Positions 57,600 to 64,000 of a stretch of 64,000 nucleotides of DNA are shown piece by piece. The translations under genes were made by a program, and so were the position numbers. The stretch spans positions 1 through 64,000 of the forward strand of contig JABANN010000099.1 of assembly GCA_013115125.1 (NCBI GenBank), written 5' to 3'. The DNA is from Perkinsus olseni (Eukaryota; Perkinsozoa; Perkinsida). Numbering within the stretch: the stretch's first letter is position 1; each line of letters opens with the position of its first letter. Under the pieces are notes generated by a model. The model searched no databases. It was not told where the DNA came from and saw only the letters and a list, made by a program, of their open reading frames with translations.

Positions 57600-57802
57600 A
57601 CTTTCGGCGGATAGTTTTACGTGTGTTTTCGCCACTCCCGTTCGTTTTGTATAGAGAAAAGTGCTACGATGAACTTCGCAGCCCGACGTTGCAAACCGTC
57701 TACTTTTTTCAACACCTTAGTTGATGTCGCGAATGAGTGGGACCCCGATGGTGTCCTCGGTTCTCCCAGACTCGATTTGACCTGGCGTGAACTGCTGATT
57801 CT

Positions 57803-57900
57803 TAAAAATGCTGCCTGTGGGAATCGAACCAGGAACCTTGGCGGAATTCCTCTTCATTCATCCCGAACTCATACCGTATGAGCATTGCTGCCCCTCATGG
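57803..57900 (-). repeat. tRNA-like / SINE-like segment with a B-box
   Basis: On the minus strand a perfect pol III B-box (GGTTCGATTCC) is followed by CACAGGCAGCA and a short T run. A weak A-box-like stretch (TGCTCATACGG) lies about 45 nt upstream. The T-arm and acceptor stem do not pair properly, so this is not a functional tRNA; a decayed tRNA-derived SINE is the simplest reading. It directly precedes the LINE fragment. Confidence 0.3.
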
Positions 57901-58264
57901 AAACTACTTGCTTTATGCTTGTGGAGAAGAAGAGGGAACTAGCAATGCTTTCACGGGTATTGCCTTTTTGGTTAAAAACGAATTAGGGGATAACTGTGAC
58001 TTCATCCCATCTAATCCAAGGTATGCAACACTCAGGCTGGAGGGTGTTTGCAGAAATGCGTCAGACCTTTGCCTGACAGGAACCTACTCACCCACGGAGT
58101 CTTCGGATGACGAGGGCGGAAAGGATCGGTACCACCGTGGCTTGAGCAACCACATGGACTGGTGTAGGCGTCGTTATGGTGATAACCAACTCTTAGTGGG
58201 TGATTTCAATGCCCGAGTCTCTTATGAGGCTTACAGGAATCAAGGGGATGGTCACCATCCCTAG
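57878..58264 (+). mobile_element. LINE (non-LTR) endonuclease-domain fragment
   Basis: An open stretch of about 128 codons reads like the second half of an AP-type endonuclease of LINE elements: TGIAFLVKNELGDNCDFIPS, NPRYATLRLEG, DLCLTGTYSPTESSDDEGGK and the catalytic-block LLVGDFNARVSYEAY (GDFNA motif). No reverse transcriptase follows: the frame ends at a large palindrome and the next 600 bp have no LINE similarity, so this is a truncated copy. The intact length of the element is unknown. CR1/Jockey- or craniofacial-development-like endonucleases are the nearest memory matches. Confidence 0.7.
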
Positions 58265-58272
58265 CGGTCCTA

Positions 58273-58311
58273 GCGGCCTAAAGCCACCATCCGATGGTGG
58301 CTTTAGGCCGC
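58273..58311. repeat. Perfect 39-bp palindrome at the LINE fragment's right end
   Basis: 19-bp arms beginning G-CGGCCTAAAGCCACCATC, with a single central base. An overlapping second copy of CCATCGGATGGTGGCC follows to about 58326. It could form a cruciform or a long RNA hairpin. Confidence 0.9.
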
Positions 58312-58868
58312 CATCGGATGGTGGCCCCCAGAATTCACCGGATGCGCCGAACCCGTTTGGTAAGCTTATCACCTCGGTGAAATCCCGCGAATTCTCGGCT
58401 GTATAATACAAATCGCCAAGCTGGTCAAATTCCGTATAAACAAGGAATCGCCAAGGTTGGCGAGTTGGCGAAACTTAGTGCTCCGCTATCCGATGGTATG
58501 TTCCTCGTCCTTCGCGGGTTCAGGCTCCACGATCAGCTTTGACGATCCATCAAACGCAACACGACGCAACCGGTGAAACTTAGTCCTACGACATGACTCA
58601 TGGCACGCTTGATGGAAGTCAACTGTCCACTCGTTCCATGTTCCACAATCCTAGCTCATGAGATGTCAGTCCCGGGAGGCCATCGTATCTAGAATATGTC
58701 GATGTGCACAGGAAGCAGCATACATGGCATCAGGCCAACCACAACCAGCGTAATGAGTTCCGATGCTCGACAACAAGGCGAGCAAGGGGTTCTCATCTAA
58801 ACCTCGTCACATAACAAACCAGAGCATCGACTGGGATCCTCATCGAGTCCGAGTCACACGGACGCGGC
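58312..58868. other. Intergenic, about 560 bp, nothing recognised
   Basis: An open plus-strand frame (58763-59179) overlaps the minus-strand hydroxylase and is its shadow. No other exon is supported. Confidence 0.45.
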
Positions 58869-59700
58869 CTACTCGGGATCGAGCTCATGTACGCGATCCT
58901 CGAAGTCGAGCCCCTGGAACCATCTCTGAGCTATCCATTTTGTTCCTGAAACCCAACGAGCTCTCAAAAAGGCAACGCCGACTCCCTACCCTTGAGAACA
59001 GGACAAGCGGCGTGCCGACTCGCAGGATCGTGCTTCCCTTCAAGATCATAGCTATAGAACAGCACTGCACGGCCAAGTTTAGGAGGAACTCTTATGGTTC
59101 CCGGCATGTCCTCCTGCTGACAGCAGTTAGACAGCGGACGGCAGCGCTCATCATTGAACCTTTCGGATCCACGAGTTAATTAGAAAACCATAGCTGGCAG
59201 GAGGACCCGCTCCGCAACTTAGTACGGGATGAATATAGTGTGGCCTCCTTCCTCGACATCGGAAAGATAGGTTATGATGGTAGCAGGTCTCCACATAGCC
59301 GTGCCGCGTCCAGGCGTGCTGTCGTGATGGATCTCGTATCTATGAGATGTACAGCTCACATACCGTCGACATGAGAGATGGCACTTCTGGCCTTCCGTGT
59401 ATCGTCCTATCTGAAGGGTTTCCCCGAACTTATCGGGTATCCGAGCTGCCCGTTGGAAGCGCTTCAACACCCGTCTTAGAATGGGGTCTGTTTGACTAGC
59501 ATTGGGATGAGTGTAGAACCTACGAAACACTCCGAGATCTCGAAGGAGCCAAGTCTGCCGCCCAGCTCACTGCCAGCTGCTACGTATATCATCATCAGCT
59601 ATGCCTCCGCCGCCCATACCACCAATACGGCCCAAAGTGAGGTTGTGCTCAGCCAGGCCGATAAGATGGCGGCATTCTTCAGGTGTGAGAAAGTTATCGG
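58869..59700 (-). CDS. Prolyl 4-hydroxylase-type 2OG-Fe(II) oxygenase, copy 1
   Basis: This dioxygenase hydroxylates proline using Fe(II) and 2-oxoglutarate. Exons in order: DNFLTPEECRHLIGLAEHNL..IADDDIRSSWQ, FYTHPNASQTDPILRRVL..RIPDKFGETLQIGRYTEGQ, YEIHHDSTPG..ATIITYLSDVEEGGHTIF, VPPKLGRAVLFYSYDLEGKH with DPASRHAACPVLKG, then TKWIAQRWFQGLDFEDRVHE and a stop at 58869. Iron ligands are visible: the H-x-D of IHHDS and the distal His in SRHAACPV. The Lys of LKGTKW fits the 2-oxoglutarate-binding position. The N-terminal exon upstream of 59700 (signal or anchor) is not resolved. Introns are 45-60 nt. Confidence 0.85.
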
Positions 59701-59898
59701 CTAGCTAGGACAAGCACTGGTCGTGTCTCACGGATAGAATTTCTCACGTAAATTCGCGGACGGTATTGACTTATGACTCGCCAGTCACCATGAGAGGAAG
59801 CGTGTGCGGTAGAGTGAGGAGGGAGAGGCAGGCCGTCGTGACGCGGGTCTTGCGGCCCAAGAACCTGCGAGGCAAATGACGTCGGAGACGGGGCCTGG

Positions 59899-61000
59899 CT
59901 AGTGGCTCACGTTGTAGTACGGCCCTGCTCTGAAGTAGCGGCGAACAAGCCACCTCTCCACGTCCGGTCGCGTGAGGGGGCAATCCCCCACCTCCTAAGG
60001 CTCGGAGACCAATTACCGGTCCCACGACATCCAGGTTCGTACGACTCCATTAGCTTGGGTACCATCCAAATTAGTATTATACAGGAGAATCGCTCTACCT
60101 CGTTCTCTGGGTATTCGGAGCGGGCCATCGAAGTTCGACGAGAGATACGGATCGCAACAGCGCCTGAGGCCAAGGGGGCCGCCGGAGCGCGCACAAGGGG
60201 TCCTACGCTTCTCCAGCGGAACACCTTTGCAGACTACCCATAGGGAACAACATATCTCCTCCATCATAGGGAGTCGAAGGCTGATGATGAGGAGCCCTCA
60301 CAAGCGCCATCGGCTTAGATGTCACGCACCCCATTTAAGAACACAGTGATGCTCGCTATGCGGGGTTCTTCCTCATAGGGGTCAGACTCGTTATAGAAGG
60401 TGATGGGCCTAGAGTGGTTGAGCAGTGGTAAGGGTGACTTGTCACCCGCTGTACCCTGTACGTGACCCATGTATCTTCTCTACGATGAGGCCCTCGCCGA
60501 AGCGGTCGGGAATTCTAGCTAGCCGATGCAACCTCTTGGTGATATGTTGGAGGAGCGGTAGTTGCTCCTCCTCTTCCGCGGTGAAGTACCTGCGGGCTTT
60601 CCGTGGTAATTCGGACACAGGTGTCTACACTGCGCGAGTAGCGTGATATCGAAATCTGAACTGTCTGGGCAGCTCGCGACGTGCTCAGAGCGGATTGCAA
60701 GTCCTGAGCTCTTCCGCCCCTCTTCGACGATACTACGCGCAGTGGTACCGCGATCGCCGGCACGATGGACGACCGCATGCGAGCTGTGCGAGCGGGTCTA
60801 GTTGTGCAGGTGATACTGCCTGCGCTACTCGCGAGTCCTAGCCCTAGTCGGTTCACATGAAATATCGCGATTCATTCCCAATGACGTTATCGGCCTCCTC
60901 TTCCATCAAGCGAGGGGCAGCCATATCGATGAGAGCAGCACCTGGCAGCGTCATGGACCATACCGGATTTCCTAATAACTGTGCCAGTGTGTCATTCTCA
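59899..61000 (-). CDS. Prolyl 4-hydroxylase-like protein, copy 2, probably lacking iron ligands
   Basis: Exons parallel copy 1: AENDTLAQLLGNPVWSMTLP, RKARRYFTAEEEEQLPLLQH..RLHRLARIPDRFGEGLIVEK, PITFYNESDPYEEEPRIASI..VFLNG joined to GGDMLFPMG, and LRIPRERGRAILLYNTNLDG. The order and spacing match the P4H double-stranded beta-helix. In the place of H-x-D it reads YNESD, and after GRAILLYNTN no His or catalytic Lys is seen (GVVRTWMSW). Either the splicing is misread or this copy is a pseudo-enzyme. The stop is near 59899. The 5' end beyond 61.0 kb is unresolved. Confidence 0.55.
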
Positions 61001-61648
61001 GCCTACATTCACCGTCCGTCAAGAGTCCGTCAACGAGGTAAATACGAGGCTTCTGCGAGAGAGTTCGCACATCAAGGGATGCAGCCTGACAGTCTCGACT
61101 GGGCAGGGCAATGAGAACGTGAGGGGTACCGGCTTCGGTAAATCATGTAGCGGCAACCGCTGCCACGCCGGACTGCTGCCGGTGGTGAAATATGTTAGCA
61201 AGAAGTGGAAGAATCCGGTCATTCGGGGAGACCTCGTAAAATGTACAGCTCGCAACGGCGCAGGTCTGTTGTATTTGAAGCTCGAATTACCATGACAACA
61301 TCTCGCAACGTGAAGACGAAGGACCAGCGAGAAGAGGAATGGCGTGAGCTATGTTTCCCGTTAACCAAGCCGTATCGAGCGGAACACGAGACGACAAGAA
61401 GGAATAAAACTCAGACGACCCGAAGTACAACTCTGCACGAATAAAGCACCTGCAGCCGAAAGATCTCCACAGATGGTTGAATGCAGCCCCAGCGTCCAGG
61501 TCGGCACGCCTCCAACTCACCACACAACACGAGGCGTCCATGTTGAAGCGCAAGCGAAAACAGTGATGAAAAACTCAGCTTGACTGCACTATAGCCAGAT
61601 CGACAGACCAGTGCTTGCCAATGACTACTCCTGTCGGGCGTTTCATAG
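61001..61648. other. Unresolved stretch between P4H copy 2 and the GH31 gene
   Basis: Minus-strand frames here (around 61019-61255 and 61411-61550) could be N-terminal exons of P4H copy 2 or the GH31 3' end. None has recognisable similarity. Confidence 0.3.
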
Positions 61649-64000
61649 TTATGCGGTTCTCTGAAGTAGGACTTCTCTTGGCGGAGATGGTGGGGTTGTC
61701 CAGAATGCCTGGGGAGGGACGACGAGGATAATGGAATCACTCGGCACTGAGCCATTCCCGAGCGACGTGGATGAGAGTTGCCAAGTGTTTTCTATGATCA
61801 CAACGTGGATGAGAGCGTGAATTTCACACACAACCCTGTGGCCCACGGCACCTCCCACTCGCGAACTAGGCTCGAGGACGTCTGTGATGTACGTATTGTC
61901 AACGAGCAGTGGGCACACCGTAGCAGAGGATGACGAGCTTCTCACCTTTGCGAAGATTCTCAGGCAGTCCAATAATATCGATCCTCTCCACTGGTATATT
62001 GTAATCCCCCTTACCAGATATATCCGTACTGACGATGCTCTGACCATCAAACCTGCTTGAAATAATGAGAAGGGAACTCGAACGAGGTTTCCAGGTACCT
62101 TATAGTGCTGAGAGTGTAGTCGCCGCGATCGATAGTGTCCAAGCTAGTGCCATCATCAAGGTAACTAGAGCAAACCTCAGGGCTCAATAAGGGGAGATGG
62201 GGCACGTACATCTCCCCTTCAGCCTTATTAGTATCAGGGTCCACGAAGACTTCGAGCGTGAGGGGGTCATTGACCATTGCCTTGGTGGAAGGGCGCTGTC
62301 GCATCTTCAACCTGACATTTAGTCCATAGGATGCCCCATAGTGTCGATCGGCGTCCTCACGGTATGATGCTGCCAGCACGATAAAAATGTGGTATGACGT
62401 CCATGCTCACCGCGATGTTCTCGTTCATGCCCACCGCCATCAACTAACAGGAAAGTCCCCGTATCCCATTCCTGGAGAAGCGTACCTCGTCCCTGGCATT
62501 ATACCACTTCGTTCCCTCAGGGAAGTAAACAGAGACGTTATCGACCCCACTTTCCAAAACTCCTGTGACCATCACATCTCGACCAAGCACAACCTACAGG
62601 CGGATATTAACGGCCAGAGAACCCAACGATCCTCTACCTGGGAGTCCAATATTTTGTCGCATCCTTCCACACGACACGCGTAGGTATTAGCGTCCTTCAG
62701 GTGGTCAAACCACAACGGACGCAAGATGGCCTCCCCGTATAGCGAGTAGCGTGCGAAGAGGGTATACCAGAAGGGCAGCATTCGGTACCTTAGAGCGAAG
62801 CACCAGTCCCTCCAGTGCGATTGATGAAGTCCAGTATCACCGTTTTTGAACCGCCTCTTTGACACGGTTTCGAGCCGCCTCGCTATACTCCCACGGCTCC
62901 CTCCGCGGTGTTTCGATGTGAGCATGGGATCTGTCTCATCGCGTGGCAGATGCCAACAGCGGCTGCTCTGGGAATCGACTTGCCTGTAGAACGGATTGGT
63001 GGCTGCAGCGAGCTGATGCCAGCGAGTAAAGAGCTCCTCCTCAGGGTGGCCAAAGAAGCCTCCAACATCAGCCCCGACGAACGAGTAACTGCGACGCGAG
63101 CATCCACCACCGACCAAGGCAGCGCCCCAACCCGGCAGTTGCTGAGAGGGTGATGAGCATCGGTAGCACGGCCTGGAGGTGTGCCCAGTTGGCCTCGTTA
63201 TCTCCCGTCCACATCGGGCCATACCTAACATCAGGGAAGGCTGACCACGATCGTTCCGGCGGCTCCCGTGAGCTACATGTGACTGCCAACGTAAAAGCTT
63301 CTGGTGAGGACGAATGGTCGTTGGCCTGGTCGACGGTGATTGGCGTGGCCCTCAAATGTCGCCCTATGGAAGTACTGTCCATATCTGAGAACGCATCGAG
63401 TATGACTGAGTCAGACTGAGTCAGACTGACGGCAACCAGGTGTTCCACCGCGGCTGAGTTACGTATCAATGCCTGAAGTCTGATAGACTTACTGTTCACT
63501 CTCACTTACTCGTTATTGCGTTGGTATTGAAAACGGGTGTCGGGTTCGAACCGAGTACATGTAAATTTTCCATTAGTATACTTCCGAGTTATACGCAAAA
63601 ACGCGTCAAAGCAGCATGATGAATGAATGACAAAGCGCGCCTTAGCAATAGGCCAGCGAGTGGTTGAATGTGCATCCCAGTTCTCTCACATGTTGTGCAC
63701 GTCTCTGTGCTCCACGTTCCCACTGTGTATCAAATCACGGTCCATTGACACCTGACGAGGAGGCTACGCCGACCACACGTCTTAGCTTGGTGCAGCCCTA
63801 CCTCCGGACCGTTGAAGACGCTAGGCTCGTTCATGTCGTTCCATGTGTAAAAGCCTGCATTAGTACCATCAGACTTGAAGTAACTACATCACCGGGGAGA
63901 GTGAATCCTAACGGAGGCTATTCGTCTCATCATTCGTCTAGCATGATGGATGCTATTAGCATCCATCATGGATGAACATTTCGCGCCATTAACGTGATAC
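61649..64000 (-). CDS. GH31 alpha-glucosidase, glucosidase II alpha type, 5' part outside the window
   Basis: It trims glucose from N-glycans in the ER (glucosidase II role inferred). The nucleophile block FYTWNDMNEPSVFNGPE lies at about 63.80-63.85 kb. The acid/base block VRYGPMWTGDNEANWAHLQ is near 63.2 kb. Then come SFVGADVGGFFGHPEEELFT..RWHQLAA, ALRYRMLPFWYTLFARYSLY with GEAILRPLW, VYFPEGTKWYNARDEV, MDVIPHFYRAGSIIP, STKAMVNDPLTLEVFVDPDT, SSYLDDGTSLDTIDRGDYTL and VERIDIIGLPENLRK. This follows the GANAB order to the C-terminal beta domain. The 3' end (about 61.65 kb) is approximate and the gene continues beyond base 64000. Confidence 0.88.
63942..63970. repeat. Perfect inverted repeat, 13-bp arms
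   Basis: CATGATGGATGCT and AGCATCCATCATG flank ATT. It lies upstream of the GH31 nucleophile exon, probably in an intron. Confidence 0.85.

Noticed and set aside
63520-63570. B-box-like GGTTCGAACCC on the minus strand, possible tRNA
   Set aside because: The T-stem nearly pairs, but there is no A-box, anticodon arm or matching acceptor stem.
1-64000. CRISPR arrays, bacterial operons, rRNA genes
   Set aside because: No regularly spaced direct repeats with unique spacers, no Shine-Dalgarno-led gene strings and no rRNA-like segments were seen.

Overview
This is a window of nuclear DNA from a protist with a compact, intron-dense genome. The best guess is an alveolate of the Perkinsus type. Introns are mostly 30-70 nt with GT..AG ends, genes lie on both strands a few tens to hundreds of bases apart, GC is near 50%, and there is a plant/protist-type K+-dependent H+-pyrophosphatase. 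The taxon is an inference. Every multi-exon model was spliced by eye from GT/AG signals, frame continuity and remembered family sequences, so outer limits and small exons are approximate.

Layout. 1-12.0 kb, minus strand: a large helical protein that runs off the left edge, a zinc-finger/poly-Q protein with a GGYDGGK minisatellite, and a vacuolar H+-pyrophosphatase. 12.2-36.4 kb, plus strand: NOC4, a secreted intronless protein with a J-domain-like HPD segment, AP-3 beta, a GT10 fucosyltransferase, COP9 subunit CSN6, two RRM proteins (one with a SPOC domain), an SLC35/TPT transporter, two tandem related TPR-like genes, another RRM protein and a Ser-rich protein. 37.1-44.9 kb, minus strand: a tiny membrane protein, an intronless GH20 hexosaminidase, a UPF1-like SF1 helicase and a small basic protein. 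45.6-52.9 kb, plus strand: CHMP5, proteasome beta-3, a class I methyltransferase with an acidic tail, a beta-hydroxyacid dehydrogenase and an aquaporin. 52.9-58.9 kb: gene-poor, rich in perfect short palindromes, with a Mutator-like transposase remnant and a LINE endonuclease fragment. 58.9-64 kb, minus strand: two prolyl-4-hydroxylase-like genes and the C-terminal part of a GH31 alpha-glucosidase (glucosidase II type) that runs off the right edge.

Functional themes. Several genes belong to secretory or glycan biology (GT10, GH20, GH31, P4H-like, SLC35, AP-3, CHMP5). Others are core housekeeping genes (NOC4, CSN6, PSMB3). No operon-like functional grouping is evident beyond two tandem duplications.

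Most notable points: a 14-bp motif (CGCGCCACGAAATT) that occurs four times, twice inside well-supported short introns of unrelated genes, in both orientations relative to the gene; two genes whose first coding exon is only the ATG; and a secreted J-like protein.
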